A stretch of 64,000 nt of DNA from Pseudarthrobacter equi (GCF_900105535.1 NZ_LT629779.1:930001-994000); one strand, 5' to 3'; shown: positions 1 to 9,417, numbered from the stretch's first letter. The notes: generated from the sequence alone by a model not told the origin. A program made the numbers and translations.

Positions 1-2
1 CC

Positions 3-326
3 CAGGTCCGCGCTCTGTACCCCAACGCCGCCGCATTCACCGCGAGGCACGAAACTGAATCGCCCATCATGAAGTACTCGGCGCTTTCCTCGCACCTGGA
101 CCAGGTGCGGCAGCGCGGCTACGCCACCGAACACGGCGAGGTGACCCCCGGTTTCGGCTCCATCGCCGCAGCTGTGACCGACCACCTTGGCTGGCCCACC
201 GCCGCTGTGGCTGTCACCTTCCTGGAGGAGAAACTCGCCGCGGACTCCTGGCCAGTCCTGGCCGCCCGGGTGCAAAAGGTGGCCAACGAACTGTCTGTCC
301 GCATCCACGGACGGCCCGCCACCTAG
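3..326 (+). CDS. IclR-family transcriptional regulator, C-terminal fragment
   Basis: This is the 3' end of a gene that begins before the window; the frame is open from base 3. The residues match the end of the IclR effector-binding domain: a helix with LDQVRQRGYA, then GEVTPGFGSIAAAV, DHLGWPTAAVAVTF, and a final helix ending LSVRIHGRP. IclR proteins bind small molecules with this domain and DNA with an N-terminal winged helix, which is not visible here. An internal ATG at 69 could be mistaken for a start, but the homology continues upstream of it. It lies 212 bp ahead of hutU on the same strand, so control of histidine use is a reasonable guess from position, not proof. Confidence 0.85.
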   Translation, partial: QVRALYPNAAAFTARHETESPIMKYSALSSHLDQVRQRGYATEHGEVTPGFGSIAAAVTDHLGWPTAAVAVTFLEEKLAADSWPVLAARVQKVANELSVRIHGRPAT

Positions 327-538
327 CCCCACTTGCGCCATCACTTCGGGTCCCTAAAGCCGCCTGTCAGGGCCTCGAGGTGATAGGGCAACGGACGACG
401 GCGGGCATGTCTGGAACCCCGGACAGCACCCCCGCGAAACCCCTGTAAGGCCCGTTCCCAAAGGGCTTTAGTAGATACAGAAGCACTTTCCCATCCCGGA
501 CTTCCGCAGAACCAGACACACAATGAAAAGGAGCCACC

Positions 539-2281
539 ATGGCACCCGCCGATTTCACCACCGGTGCCCGCCCGGTCAAAGCAGCCCGCGGCACTGAGCT
601 CACCGCCAAGTCGTGGCAGACCGAAGCGCCGCTGCGCATGCTGATGAACAACCTGGACCCCGAGGTGGCAGAACGCCCGGACGATCTTGTGGTCTATGGC
701 GGCACTGGCCGCGCCGTCCGGTCCTGGGCAGCCTTCGACGCCATTACCCGCACCCTGGAAACCATGGAAAAGGACGAGACCCTCCTGGTCCAGTCCGGCA
801 AGCCGGTGGGCGTGTTCCGCACCCACGAATGGGCTCCGCGGGTGCTGCTGGCCAACTCCAACCTGGTGGGCGACTGGGCAACCTGGCCCGAGTTCCGCCG
901 CCTCGAGGCCGAAGGCCTGCTGATGTACGGCCAGATGACGGCAGGCTCCTGGATCTACATCGGCACGCAAGGCATCCTGCAGGGCACTTACGAAACCTTT
1001 GCCGCCGTCGGACGCAAACTTGCCGACGCCCGGCAGGCCACCGCCGGCCGCCCCGCGCCCGCAGAGGAAGGGTCCACCGAAGGACCCCTCGCCGGAACCC
1101 TGACCCTGACCGGCGGCTGCGGCGGCATGGGCGGCGCCCAGCCGCTGGCCGTTACCCTCAACGACGGTGCCTGCCTGATCGTCGACGTCGACGAATCCCG
1201 CCTGCGCCGCCGCGCCGGCAAGCGCTACCTGGATGAGGTTGAAACAGACCTCGACGCCGCCATCGCCAAGGTGCTCAAGGCCAAGGAAGAGCGCCGCGGC
1301 TGGTCTGTGGGCTATGTGGGCAACGCCGCCGAGGTCTTCCCGGAACTGCTCCGCCGCCACCAGGCCGGCGAGTTGACCATCGACGTCGTCACGGACCAGA
1401 CCAGCGCCCACGATCCCCTGTCCTACCTGCCTGAGGGCATCACGGTGGAGGAATGGCACACCGAGGCGGAGGCCGATCCCGAGGGGTTCACCAAGAAGGC
1501 CCAGGCCTCCATGGCGCGCCACGTGCAGGCGATGGTGGAATTCCAGGACGCCGGCGCCGAGGTCTTCGACTACGGAAACTCCATCCGCGATGAAGCCCGC
1601 AAAGGTGGCTACACCCGGGCGTTCGAATTCCCCGGCTTCGTCCCCGCTTACATCCGACCCCTGTTCTGCGAGGGCCTCGGCCCGTTCCGCTGGGTGGCAC
1701 TGTCCGGTGATCCGGAGGATATCCGCGTCACCGACGAAGCCATCAAGGAACTGTTCCCCGAGAACAAGCACCTCCACAAGTGGATCGACGCCGCCCAGGA
1801 GCGCGTCGAGTTCGAAGGCCTGCCCGCCCGCATCTGCTGGCTGGGATACGGCGAGCGCGCCGAGGCCGGTCTGCTCTTCAACCGCCTGGTTAAAGAAGGC
1901 AAGGTCAAGGCTCCCATCGTGATCGGCCGTGACCACCTGGACTCCGGCTCCGTCGCCTCCCCGTACCGGGAAACCGAAGCCATGGCCGACGGCTCGGACG
2001 CCATCGCCGACTGGCCGCTGCTGAACGCCCTCCTCAACACCTCCTCGGGTGCCACCTGGGTGTCCATCCACCACGGCGGCGGCGTCGGCATCGGCCGCTC
2101 CATCCACGCCGGCCAGGTCTCCGTGGCCGACGGCACCGACCTCGCCGCCGAAAAACTCGAACGCCTCCTCACCAACGATCCCGGCATGGGCGTCATCCGC
2201 CACGTCGACGCCGGCTACGACCGTGCCGCCGAGGTCGCCAAGGAACGCGGCGTCCGCATCCCCATGAATGAGAGCAAGTGA
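539..2281 (+). CDS. hutU: Urocanate hydratase (urocanase)
   Basis: Cytoplasmic NAD-dependent enzyme that converts urocanate to imidazolonepropionate, step two of histidine degradation. The 580-residue product has the family's NAD-binding stretch [13 protein letters not shown] (about 192-204), the N-terminal [12 protein letters not shown] segment and the [17 protein letters not shown] region near 380. It is slightly longer than the usual roughly 555 residues because of a Pro/Glu-rich insertion at about 168-185. The ATG follows AAAAGGAG at a good distance. It overlaps hutH by 4 bp (GTGA), so the two are translationally coupled. The large open frame on the opposite strand is a codon-bias shadow. 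Confidence 0.97.
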   Translation: MAPADFTTGARPVKAARGTELTAKSWQTEAPLRMLMNNLDPEVAERPDDLVVYGGTGRAVRSWAAFDAITRTLETMEKDETLLVQSGKPVGVFRTHEWAPRVLLANSNLVGDWATWPEFRRLEAEGLLMYGQMTAGSWIYIGTQGILQGTYETFAAVGRKLADARQATAGRPAPAEEGSTEGPLAGTLTLTGGCGGMGGAQPLAVTLNDGACLIVDVDESRLRRRAGKRYLDEVETDLDAAIAKVLKAKEERRGWSVGYVGNAAEVFPELLRRHQAGELTIDVVTDQTSAHDPLSYLPEGITVEEWHTEAEADPEGFTKKAQASMARHVQAMVEFQDAGAEVFDYGNSIRDEARKGGYTRAFEFPGFVPAYIRPLFCEGLGPFRWVALSGDPEDIRVTDEAIKELFPENKHLHKWIDAAQERVEFEGLPARICWLGYGERAEAGLLFNRLVKEGKVKAPIVIGRDHLDSGSVASPYRETEAMADGSDAIADWPLLNALLNTSSGATWVSIHHGGGVGIGRSIHAGQVSVADGTDLAAEKLERLLTNDPGMGVIRHVDAGYDRAAEVAKERGVRIPMNESK

Positions 2282-3879
2282 CCACCATGACTGCCATTAC
2301 CCACGAACCGCTGACCGTCACCCTCGGATCCGCCGGCGTCACGCCTGAGGATGTGCTCGCCGTCGCGCGCCACAACGCCAAGGTGACCATCTCGCAGGAC
2401 GCCCTGGACACCGTTGCCAGGGTCCGTGCCCACATTGACGGCCTCGCGGCCAGCGACATCCCGGCCTACGGCATCTCCACTGGCTTCGGAGCGCTGGCCA
2501 ACCGGCACATCCCCAACGACCTCCGCACCCAGCTGCAGAAGTCGCTGATCCGCAGCCACGCCGCCGGCATGGGCCCGGCCGTTGAGCGGGAGGTGGTGCG
2601 CGGCATCATGTTCCTGCGCGCCAAGACCCTGGCATCCGGCCGTACGGGCGTCCGCCCGGTGGTCCTGCAGACTATGGTGGACGTCCTCAACGCCGGCATC
2701 ACGCCGGTGGTCCGCGAGTTCGGCTCGCTCGGCTGTTCCGGCGACCTCGCGCCCCTCTCGCATTGCGCCCTGGTGCTGATGGGCGAAGGCGAGGCGGAAG
2801 GGCCCGACGGCGTCCGCTATGGCGGGCGCGGAGAGGAACCTGTCGCCGGGCTGCTTGCGGAACACGGCATCGAGCCCGTCATCCTCGCCGAGAAGGAAGG
2901 CCTGGCGCTGGTCAACGGCACCGAGGGCATGCTGGGCATGCTGCTGATGGCCATCGCGGACCTCCGCAAACTGCTGACGACGGCTGACATCACCGCCGCG
3001 CTCAGCGTCGAGGCGCTGCTGGGCACCGACCAGGTGTTCCTGCCCGAACTGCACGCAGCCCTGCGGCCGCACCCGGGCCAGGCCGCCAGCGCGGACAACA
3101 TGCTGCGGGTCCTTTCCAACTCCCCGATCGTCGCATCCCACCGGGTGGGGGACCCCAAAGTCCAGGACGCGTACTCGCTGCGCTGCGCACCCCAGGTGGC
3201 CGGGGCCGTCCGCGACACCGTGGACCACGCCGAGCTGGTGGCATCCCGCGAGCTCGCCGCGGCCATCGACAACCCCGTGGTCCTGCCGGACGGCCGGGTC
3301 AGCTCCAACGGCAACTTCCATGGCGCGCCGGTGGCCTACGTCCTGGACTACCTGGCCATCGCCGTGGCGGACCTCAGCTCCATCGCCGAGCGCCGCACGG
3401 ACCGGATGCTGGACCCGGCGCGTTCGCACGGCCTGCCCGCATTCCTTGCCGCGGACCCCGGCGTGGACTCCGGCCTGATGATCGCCCAGTACACCCAGGC
3501 CGGCCTGGTTTCTGACAACAAGCGGCTGGCAGTGCCCGCCTCCGTTGACTCCATCCCCAGCTCCGCCATGCAGGAGGACCACGTGTCCATGGGCTGGCAC
3601 GCTGCCCGGAAGCTCCGCAAGGCTGTGGAGAACCTCCGCCGGGTCCTGGCCATCGAGCTGGTGACCTCTGCCCGGGCGCTGGACATGCGCACGCAGCTGT
3701 CCGGCGGCGCCCTCACGCCGGGACCGGCGGGCACCGCCGTCGTGGCCGCATTGCGCACCGTGGTGGACGGTCCGGGGACGGACCGCTTCCTTTCGCCGGA
3801 ACTCGAAGCGGCTGACCGCCTCGTTTCCTCCGGCGACGTGCTCAGGGCAGCCGAATCCGCCGTCGGAACGTTGGCCTGA
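2278..3879 (+). CDS. hutH: Histidine ammonia-lyase
   Basis: Removes ammonia from L-histidine to give urocanate, the first step of the hut pathway. The 533-residue protein carries the electrophile-forming motif as [14 protein letters not shown], so the MIO prosthetic group would form from Cys153-Ser154-Gly155 rather than the more common Ala-Ser-Gly; from memory, Cys at this place is usual in actinobacterial HutH. Other family signatures are YGISTGFG near 64 and the region around [23 protein letters not shown]. The GTG at 2278 overlaps the hutU stop; an ATG three codons later is the alternative start. hutH following hutU is a compact two-gene operon. Confidence 0.96.
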   Translation: MTTMTAITHEPLTVTLGSAGVTPEDVLAVARHNAKVTISQDALDTVARVRAHIDGLAASDIPAYGISTGFGALANRHIPNDLRTQLQKSLIRSHAAGMGPAVEREVVRGIMFLRAKTLASGRTGVRPVVLQTMVDVLNAGITPVVREFGSLGCSGDLAPLSHCALVLMGEGEAEGPDGVRYGGRGEEPVAGLLAEHGIEPVILAEKEGLALVNGTEGMLGMLLMAIADLRKLLTTADITAALSVEALLGTDQVFLPELHAALRPHPGQAASADNMLRVLSNSPIVASHRVGDPKVQDAYSLRCAPQVAGAVRDTVDHAELVASRELAAAIDNPVVLPDGRVSSNGNFHGAPVAYVLDYLAIAVADLSSIAERRTDRMLDPARSHGLPAFLAADPGVDSGLMIAQYTQAGLVSDNKRLAVPASVDSIPSSAMQEDHVSMGWHAARKLRKAVENLRRVLAIELVTSARALDMRTQLSGGALTPGPAGTAVVAALRTVVDGPGTDRFLSPELEAADRLVSSGDVLRAAESAVGTLA

Positions 3880-3893
3880 TACCGAAGAATCTT

Positions 3894-4006
3894 CAGCGTC
3901 TGCGCACTCCGCGTCCATCAGTTGGAATTTTGGCCGACACGGCGGCCGGTGGCACGCGGAGTGTAGTAGAACTGAAGGTGTAGTGAAAGTCACACCGAAG
4001 ACGCTG
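3894..4006 (+). repeat. Nested inverted repeats between hutH and the next gene
   Basis: Two nested dyads lie in the 163-bp gap. The outer arms are CAGCGTCT (3894-3901) and AGACGCTG (3999-4006). The inner arms are CACTCCGCGT (3905-3914) and ACGCGGAGTG (3954-3963), enclosing a GGCCG/CGGCC hairpin. ACCGAAGA also occurs twice (3881-3888, 3994-4001). It could be the hutH 3' structure or a structured 5' leader of the gene at 4043. No T-run follows. Confidence 0.4.
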
Positions 4007-4042
4007 TGACGGCAGAACGCATACAAAGGGGTAGTAGTTCAA

Positions 4043-4279
4043 ATGAAAGCACGTGGGGCAGTCCTGTCGAGGCGCCATGCCCATTCCGCCGCGGTATCCG
4101 ACTGGAAATCACTCCAGGTTGGCGACCACGTCGAGATCATGAAGCATGCGCATGTGGTAGCCGCCGGTGAGGTGGAAGAAGTATCCCAGAGCGGAAACGT
4201 CCTCTGGCTTGTACCTGCCGGGCCGGCGGAGAAGCAACTCTTCCTCAAGTCCGACGGCGTGCAGGTGCGCCGCAGCTAG
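4043..4279 (+). CDS. Small conserved-looking protein, unknown function
   Basis: 78 residues, no signal peptide or membrane segment. The central part (about 23-75) looks like a small beta-rich domain: GDHVEIM, then alternating strands VVAAGEVEEVSQSGNVLWLVPAG and LFLKSDGVQVRR. I do not recognise a named family with certainty; similar short proteins are common in Arthrobacter-type genomes. The ATG follows AAAGGGG about 11 nt upstream, and a strong terminator sits right after the stop, which supports a real monocistronic gene. Codon use matches its neighbours. Confidence 0.7.
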   Translation: MKARGAVLSRRHAHSAAVSDWKSLQVGDHVEIMKHAHVVAAGEVEEVSQSGNVLWLVPAGPAEKQLFLKSDGVQVRRS

Positions 4280-4313
4280 CATAACGGCCTGCACAACGGA
4301 ACGGACCAAACGG

Positions 4314-4359
4314 AATCCCCGCCCACTGCCTCACGGCAGGGCGGGGATTTCGCGTTTTT
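4314..4359 (+). terminator. Rho-independent terminator of the small gene at 4043
   Basis: Perfect 11-bp stem AATCCCCGCCC (4314-4324) with GGGCGGGGATT (4339-4349), with an inner TGCC/GGCA extension, followed closely by TTTTT (4355-4359). Confidence 0.9.
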
Positions 4360-4393
4360 AAGTTGTGTGCCGACTGTGGCGGTAGCGGCGCTG

Positions 4394-4654
4394 TCAGGCC
4401 GCGATGGCCTCGAATGTCTGGCCGAACGGCACCGACTCGTCCAGGGCAACCGTGTAGCGCCCAGGGTAAAGGCGGGTCACCAGGATGCCGCAGGAAGCAT
4501 CCTGTGCCGCCACGCTGATCAGCTCGGCAACTGCATCCTCCAGTCCGGCGTGGACTTCGCTGGCACTGGAGAACTCCAGGTCGATGGACCGGTGCGCGGA
4601 CGCTTCGGCGAGGCCAAAAGCGGCGGGACGGCGTTCCAAGGTAGCTGTACTCAT
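4394..4654 (-). CDS. Small hypothetical protein
   Basis: 86 residues, soluble and acidic. The pattern is HAGLEDAVAELISVA (helix), SCGILVTRLYPGRYTVALDESVPFGQT (strands). I do not recognise a family with a known function. The gene has its own convincing sigma70-type promoter (CTGACA, 17 bp, TAAACT at 4693-4721), which is good support for expression. The ribosome-binding site is weak (AGAAAG). It faces the terminator of the preceding gene and is divergent from the FAH-family gene. Confidence 0.65.
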   Translation of the reverse strand: MSTATLERRPAAFGLAEASAHRSIDLEFSSASEVHAGLEDAVAELISVAAQDASCGILVTRLYPGRYTVALDESVPFGQTFEAIAA

Positions 4655-4692
4655 GTGCTGAACTTTCTGTGTTTTTTGCGTGAAGCTACAAC

Positions 4693-4721
4693 AGTTTACC
4701 GCTTGGCTGCCCAGATGTCAG
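4693..4721 (-). promoter_or_regulatory. Promoter of the small gene at 4394-4654
   Basis: On the minus strand, CTGACA (4721-4716), a 17-nt spacer, then TAAACT (4698-4693), about 39 nt before the ATG. AGATGTC occurs twice in tandem near the -35 (4713-4725), a possible regulator site. Confidence 0.6.
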
Positions 4722-4842
4722 ATGTCTGTTTTTTAAACGCCGGTCATAAACCGCCGGTTCACGGTGCACGGCAGCAATCCGCGACCATTGGAGAGGGGCT
4801 CGGAGCACCCGGCCCGCAACCCGCCATCAAAGGAGATCCGCC

Positions 4843-5712
4843 ATGAAACTCATGCGCCTGGGCAACGCCGGCGAGGAGCAGCCGGCAGTACTGGTTCCCG
4901 CAGCGGACGGCACAGACAGGTACTTCAGCCTGCTGCCCCTCACCACGGATGTGGACGGCCGATTCCTTGCCGCCGGCGGCCTGGACCGGGTGCGGAAAGC
5001 CCTGGCGGCAGGGGAACTGCCACCCATCGAGAACGCCGGGGACCTCCGCATTGGCGCTCCGTTGGCCCGGCCGGGCTCGGTGGTGGGCATCGGCATGAAC
5101 TACGCCGCCCACGCGGCCGAATCCGGCTCCGCGCCCCCGGAAATCCCCGTGGTGTTCCTCAAGCCGACCAACACTGTCACCGGGCCCTGCGATCCTGCCC
5201 CCATCCCGCCGCACTCACGGAAGTACGACTGGGAGGTGGAACTCGGCATCGTGATCGGCAAGGAGGCCAGCTACCTCACGTCCGAAGAAGAGGCCCGGGA
5301 GTGCATCGCCGGATACGTCACGGCCAACGACCTTTCCGAACGCGAATACCAGATCCCCGGAGCGGCGGGCCAGTGGACCAAAGGCAAGTCGCTTCCAGGG
5401 TCCACGCCGCTGGGGCCGTGGCTGGTTCCGGCAGGGGATGTTGACGCCGGAAACCTGTCCCTGGGCAGTTGGGTCAACGGGGACGTGCGCCAGGATTCGA
5501 ACACGGGGGGACTGATCTTCAGCCCGGCCACGCTGGTCCACCACTGCAGCCAGTACATGCGGCTGGAGCCCGGTGATGTGATCATCACCGGGACTCCGGA
5601 GGGGGTGGCGCTGAGCGGCCGCTTCCCCTACCTCCAGCCGGGGGATGTGGTGGAGGTGGAGGTGGAAGGGCTGGGCCGCCAGCGCCAGGAGCTGTACCGC
5701 GCGGGTGCGTGA
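4843..5712 (+). CDS. Fumarylacetoacetate hydrolase (FAH) family protein
   Basis: 289 residues with the FAH catalytic fold in the C-terminal two-thirds: GIGMNYAAHAAESG (about 84-97), then PVVFLKPTN, the metal-ligand segment YDWEVELGIVIGK (about 127-139), GYVTANDLSEREYQ, and GDVIITGTPEGVALSG near 245-260. Members hydrolyse or decarboxylate acylpyruvates and diketo acids using a divalent metal, often at the end of aromatic or sugar-acid pathways. The substrate cannot be read from the sequence. The ATG follows AAAGGAG at ideal spacing. The gene is monocistronic and convergent with the tct operon. Confidence 0.9.
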   Translation: MKLMRLGNAGEEQPAVLVPAADGTDRYFSLLPLTTDVDGRFLAAGGLDRVRKALAAGELPPIENAGDLRIGAPLARPGSVVGIGMNYAAHAAESGSAPPEIPVVFLKPTNTVTGPCDPAPIPPHSRKYDWEVELGIVIGKEASYLTSEEEARECIAGYVTANDLSEREYQIPGAAGQWTKGKSLPGSTPLGPWLVPAGDVDAGNLSLGSWVNGDVRQDSNTGGLIFSPATLVHHCSQYMRLEPGDVIITGTPEGVALSGRFPYLQPGDVVEVEVEGLGRQRQELYRAGA

Positions 5713-5750
5713 CACGGTGCCGCCCGCGCCGGCGCCTGACGCCGGTGGGG

Positions 5751-6143
5751 CTAACCCGCCTTGACGGCCAGGACGGGGCAGTCGGCTTCCAGCAGGATCC
5801 GCTGCGAGACGCTGCCCATGATCAGCTTGCCCACCGGGGTCCGGCGGCGCAGGCCGATCACGATCAGCTCGGCGTTGTGCTCCTCGGCCGCGTCGAGGAC
5901 TTCCGCTGCGGCATCGTGGCCACGGACCGGCTGCTTGATCACGTGGTCGATGCCCTGGGTGGCAAGACGGTCCTCGATGCTTTGGATCTCCTGCTCCTGG
6001 GCGTAGCGGTTATCCACCAGGGCGTCACCCTTGGAGGAGTTGATGACCAGCAGGGTGGTGCTGTTCCTGCGGGCCTCGGCGATAGCCTGGGTGAGGGCGG
6101 CTTCGCCTTCGGGTGTCGGGACGTATCCCACCACGATGGTCAT
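5751..6143 (-). CDS. Universal stress protein (UspA fold)
   Basis: 130 residues, a single Usp domain: MTIVVGYVPTPEGEAALTQAI at the N-terminus and IVIGLRRRTPVGKLIMGSVS near the C-terminus, close to the ATP-binding glycine motif of Usp proteins. The start is the ATG at 6143, preceded by AAAGGAG; a longer open frame upstream has no matching ribosome-binding site and runs into tctA. It lies 38 bp after tctA and is probably the last gene of the tctCBA operon. Small Usp genes behind TctA are a recurrent actinobacterial arrangement; the role is unknown. Confidence 0.9.
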   Translation of the reverse strand: MTIVVGYVPTPEGEAALTQAIAEARRNSTTLLVINSSKGDALVDNRYAQEQEIQSIEDRLATQGIDHVIKQPVRGHDAAAEVLDAAEEHNAELIVIGLRRRTPVGKLIMGSVSQRILLEADCPVLAVKAG

Positions 6144-6181
6144 GGTGTCTCCTTTGGTTTCTTGGACCGCGCTTCGGCGGT

Positions 6182-7720
6182 TCAGTCGCTGTAGTCTGCT
6201 GCGCCGGAGTTCGCCGGGAGCAGCGGGCTGTTCTTCGGACGGTTGCGGCGAATGAGCTTGTAGGCAAACGGCCACAGCAGGATCAGGCCGATGATGACGT
6301 AGATCCCGACGGCGATCGGTTCGCTCCACAGGCCGGCAGGATCGCCTGCGCTCAGCTGCAGGGCTTTGCGGAGCTGTCCTTCAATCCGCGGACCGAGGAT
6401 CACGCCGAGGATCAGCGGCAGCACGGGAAGCCCGAAGCGCCGCATCATGAACCCGAGTGCGCCGAGCACCAGCAGGAGCACCAGGTCGAAGGCCTGCAGG
6501 TTCACCGAGTAGGCGCCCAGCGTGGCGAAGAACAGGATGCCGGCGTACAGGTACGGGCGGGGGAGCTGCAGCAGCTTGGCCCACATCGGTGCCAGCGGCA
6601 GGTTGATGATCAGCAGCAGGAAGTTGCCGATGAAGAGGCTGGCGATCAGCGCCCAGACCAGGGGTCCCTGGCTGGTGAAGAGCTGCGGGCCCGGCTGGAT
6701 GCCATAGGACGTGAAGGCGGCCAGCATCACGGCGGCCGTGGCGTTGGTGGGCAGGCCCAGGGCAAGCATGGGGGTCAGGGTGCCGGCAGCGGCTGCGTTG
6801 TTGGCCGCTTCCGGACCGGCGACACCTTCAATGGCCCCCTTGCCGAATTCTTCAGGGTGCTTGCTGAGGCGCTTTTCCGTGACGTATGAAAGGAATGTGG
6901 GAATTTCGGCTCCGCCGGCAGGGAGTGCACCGAAGGGGAACCCGAAGGCGGTACCGCGCAGCCACGGTTTCCAGGAGCGCTTCCAGTCGGACTTGCCCAT
7001 CCAGGGCTGCCCCACGGGGATCGCGTGCAGCGGGGTCCGGCGCAGGTGCGCCGCTACCCACAGTGCCTCGCCCACGGCGAAGATCGCTACTGCCACCACC
7101 ACGATGTCCAGGCCGTCCGCCAGCAGCGGCTGGCCGAAGGTCAGGCGGCGCTGGCCGGTGACGGAGTCCATTCCCACCAGGCCGATGGCCAGGCCGAGGC
7201 CCAGCGAAGCGAAACCGCGCAGCCGCGATGAACCGAGCACCGCCGTCACGGCCAGCAGGGCCAGCACCATGATGGCGAAGTAGCTGGGAGCGCCGAGGCT
7301 GACGGCGAACTTGACCACGATCGGTGCGCAGACAGCGAGTAGCGCCGTGCCAATGGTGCCGGCGACGAACGAGCCGATGGCCGCCGTCGCTAGCGCCTGC
7401 GCAGCCCGGCCCGCTTTGGCCATCTTGTTGCCCTCGATGGCGGTGACCACTGAGGACGATTCGCCGGGGGTGTTGAGCAGGATCGAGGTGGTGGAGCCGC
7501 CGTACATGCCGCCGTAGTAGATGCCGGCGAACATGATGAAGGCACTGGTGGGTTCCAGGGCGTAGGTGACCGGGAGCAGCAGGGCGACGGTCATGGCCGG
7601 GCCCAGGCCGGGAAGGACGCCGACGGCGGTGCCCAGGATGACGCCGATGACGGCGTACATGAAATTCATGGGAGTCAGGGCGGTGGCAAAGCCGTCCATG
7701 AGGGAGGACCAGACGTCCAT
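6182..7720 (-). CDS. tctA: Tripartite tricarboxylate transporter, large membrane subunit TctA
   Basis: 512-residue integral membrane protein, about 12 hydrophobic segments. Family signatures are [20 protein letters not shown] near 34-53, [16 protein letters not shown] near 72-87 and [16 protein letters not shown] near 260. It is the main permease subunit of a sodium- or proton-coupled secondary transporter that depends on the periplasmic-type binding protein TctC. The start abuts the tctB stop with no gap, so translation is coupled. Confidence 0.95.
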   Translation of the reverse strand: MDVWSSLMDGFATALTPMNFMYAVIGVILGTAVGVLPGLGPAMTVALLLPVTYALEPTSAFIMFAGIYYGGMYGGSTTSILLNTPGESSSVVTAIEGNKMAKAGRAAQALATAAIGSFVAGTIGTALLAVCAPIVVKFAVSLGAPSYFAIMVLALLAVTAVLGSSRLRGFASLGLGLAIGLVGMDSVTGQRRLTFGQPLLADGLDIVVVAVAIFAVGEALWVAAHLRRTPLHAIPVGQPWMGKSDWKRSWKPWLRGTAFGFPFGALPAGGAEIPTFLSYVTEKRLSKHPEEFGKGAIEGVAGPEAANNAAAAGTLTPMLALGLPTNATAAVMLAAFTSYGIQPGPQLFTSQGPLVWALIASLFIGNFLLLIINLPLAPMWAKLLQLPRPYLYAGILFFATLGAYSVNLQAFDLVLLLVLGALGFMMRRFGLPVLPLILGVILGPRIEGQLRKALQLSAGDPAGLWSEPIAVGIYVIIGLILLWPFAYKLIRRNRPKNSPLLPANSGAADYSD

Positions 7721-8224
7721 TTAGAGGATTCCTTCCAGGAGGCCGGCCGGCAGTGCGATGCCCAGGCCGAGGTAGAAGCCGTAGAAGGTCAGCAGTGACA
7801 GTGCCACGGAGATCAGTCCGTCCCGCACGTAGTGGCGGCTCCCGAGAGCCAGGACGCTGCCCCAAAACAGGACGGTGCCCGAGATGACCCAGCCGGCCCA
7901 GTCAACGAGCAGGATGTTCAGGATGAAGGCGCCCGCCAGCGGCAGGATGGTCTTCCAGTCGGCGGGGTGCTCCAGGTCGACGTCCTCGCCGCCTTCGGCC
8001 TCTCCCTTGCCGCCGCGCAGGACGTTGATGGCCAGCAGTACCGCGCAAACCACCAGCATTCCGGCCACGATGAACGGAACGGTCTTGGGCCCTACCGGGT
8101 CGGACTTCGAATACGGGGTTACCAGGCCGTTGGCGTCCAGGAAGACCAGGACGCCGGCCGCGCCGAGCAGGAGTGAGACTCCCAGCTCGGCGCGGCCTTT
8201 AAGGCCTGTGGTCAGGGATGTCAC
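7721..8224 (-). CDS. tctB: Tripartite tricarboxylate transporter, small membrane subunit TctB
   Basis: 167 residues with four hydrophobic segments in the two-plus-two pattern of TctB: LGVSLLLGAAGVLVFLDA, TVPFIVAGMLVVCAVLLAI, then after an acidic cytoplasmic loop (GEAEGGEDVDLEHP) ILPLAGAFILNILLVDWAG and the last pair. It forms the membrane complex with TctA. The GTG start overlaps the tctC stop by 4 bp (GTGA). Confidence 0.9.
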   Translation of the reverse strand: MTSLTTGLKGRAELGVSLLLGAAGVLVFLDANGLVTPYSKSDPVGPKTVPFIVAGMLVVCAVLLAINVLRGGKGEAEGGEDVDLEHPADWKTILPLAGAFILNILLVDWAGWVISGTVLFWGSVLALGSRHYVRDGLISVALSLLTFYGFYLGLGIALPAGLLEGIL

Positions 8225-9231
8225 GCCAACCCAAGCTTGGTGAGGACGTCTGCCACCCGCTTGTCCTGCTCGGTGAGGAAGCTCTTGAACTCGTCACCGG
8301 TGATGAACGCATCGGTCCAGCCGTGGGTCTTCAGTGCTTCCTTCCAGCCTTCGGTGCCGTGCATCTTCTCGAGTGCCGCGATCAGGGAGGACTTGTCCTC
8401 GTCGCTGATGCCCGGAGGGGCCACGATGCCGCGCCAGTTGGTGAAGACGAGGTCGATGTTGGATTCCTTCAGCGTGGGGGCGTCGACGCCGTCGAGCCGC
8501 TTCTCGCCGCTCGTGGCCAGGACACGGACCTCGCCGGATTCGATCTGCTTCAGGTACTCGCCGGCGCCGGAAGCCGCGAAACCAAGCTTGTTGCCGAGGA
8601 TCGCGGGGAGAAGGTCGCCGCCGCCGTCGTAGGAAACGAAGTTGACCTTGGTGGCGTCGATGCCCACGGCACCTGCCAGCTGCATGGGCAGCAGGTGGTC
8701 CGGGCCGCCCGGGGAGGAGCCGCCGCCCACGGCGATGGAGCCCGGATCTGCCTTCCAGGCCTTCACGAGGTCGTCGATGGTCTTGTAGGGGGAGTCCTTG
8801 CTGACCATGATGGCGCCGGGCTCTTCGATGAGCCGTGCCAGCGGAGTGGTCTCGGTCAGCTTCGACTCGGACTTGTTGGTGTAGCTGGCACCCACCACGC
8901 CCAGGCCCATCAGCATGGTGAGGTCGCCGTTGCCCTTTTCGTTGACAACGCGGGCCAGGCCCACGGTGCCGCCGGCCCCGGCAAGGTTGAAGACTTCGGT
9001 GTTGGTGGAGATCTTCTCGTCGTCGAGGACCTTCGCGGCGGCGCGTGCAGTGGTGTCGTAGCCGCCGCCCGGGGTGTTGGGGACCATGATCTGGAGTCCG
9101 GTGACGGGCTTGGCGGCGGAGCCGGAGCTCTCGGCGCCGGTGGAGCTTTTGCCGGTGGCACCGCAGCCGGTGGCCATCAGGGCGATGCCGGCAGCGACGG
9201 CGGCAATTCGCAATGCGCGGATCTGGCGCAT
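8221..9231 (-). CDS. tctC: Tripartite tricarboxylate transporter, substrate-binding lipoprotein TctC
   Basis: 336-residue extracytoplasmic solute receptor. The signal peptide ends in the lipobox MATGC, so the protein should be lipid-anchored. The mature part shows Bug/TctC family segments: IMVPNTPGGGYDTTARA, NLAGAGGTVGLARVV, and PGSIAVGGGSSPGGPDHL. The ligand is probably a di- or tricarboxylate, but TctC receptors are diverse. The start at 9231 follows GAGGAA; an in-frame upstream codon at 9279 lacks one. It is first in the tctCBA-usp operon and divergent from a CitA/CitB-type two-component system. Confidence 0.95.
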   Translation of the reverse strand: MRQIRALRIAAVAAGIALMATGCGATGKSSTGAESSGSAAKPVTGLQIMVPNTPGGGYDTTARAAAKVLDDEKISTNTEVFNLAGAGGTVGLARVVNEKGNGDLTMLMGLGVVGASYTNKSESKLTETTPLARLIEEPGAIMVSKDSPYKTIDDLVKAWKADPGSIAVGGGSSPGGPDHLLPMQLAGAVGIDATKVNFVSYDGGGDLLPAILGNKLGFAASGAGEYLKQIESGEVRVLATSGEKRLDGVDAPTLKESNIDLVFTNWRGIVAPPGISDEDKSSLIAALEKMHGTEGWKEALKTHGWTDAFITGDEFKSFLTEQDKRVADVLTKLGLA

Positions 9232-9282
9232 GGGGTTCCTCTTCTCATGAAAAACGATCAGCAAGACTGACTGGTGCAACCG

Positions 9283-9311
9283 ATGCTATGGCCGGCCGTG
9301 ATGCCGGTCAC
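9283..9311 (-). promoter_or_regulatory. Candidate tctC promoter
   Basis: On the minus strand, GTGACC (9311-9306), 17-nt spacer, TAGCAT (9288-9283), giving a leader of roughly 45 nt before the tctC ATG. The non-consensus -35 suits an activated promoter. Confidence 0.5.
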
Positions 9312-9313
9312 TC

Positions 9314-9339
9314 TTATGTACGCAGAGAAAGTTAAGTAC
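9314..9339. promoter_or_regulatory. Direct repeat beside the tctC -35, candidate response-regulator site
   Basis: TTATGTAC (9314-9321) and TTAAGTAC (9332-9339) are direct repeats with an 18-bp period in an AT-rich patch immediately upstream of the tctC -35. This is where an activator such as the divergently encoded CitB-type regulator would bind. Confidence 0.45.
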
Positions 9340-9399
9340 ATTGCGTTCACGTTTCCGAAGTCCCACTCCGCATTCTTCCGCGCTCCGGTGGCGCCGCAG

Positions 9400-9417
9400 G
9401 TGGGATATAGTTCCCAC
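9400..9417. promoter_or_regulatory. Palindrome over a -10-like TATAGT before the sensor kinase
   Basis: GTGGGA and TCCCAC (9400-9405, 9412-9417) are perfect inverted 6-bp arms around TATAGT (9406-9411), a good -10 hexamer for the plus-strand kinase gene. A repressor bound here would block that promoter. No clear -35 is seen. Confidence 0.4.

Noticed and set aside
341..2203. 620-codon open frame on the minus strand opposite hutU
   Set aside because: It mirrors hutU codons in a GC-rich genome, has no family features and no promoter or ribosome-binding site. Same for the minus-strand frame at 2215-4026 opposite hutH.
5727..5747. Hairpin CCGGCG-CCTGA-CGCCGG between the FAH gene and usp as a terminator
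   Set aside because: Stem of only 6-8 bp, no T-run on either strand, and such short GC dyads are frequent in this sequence.
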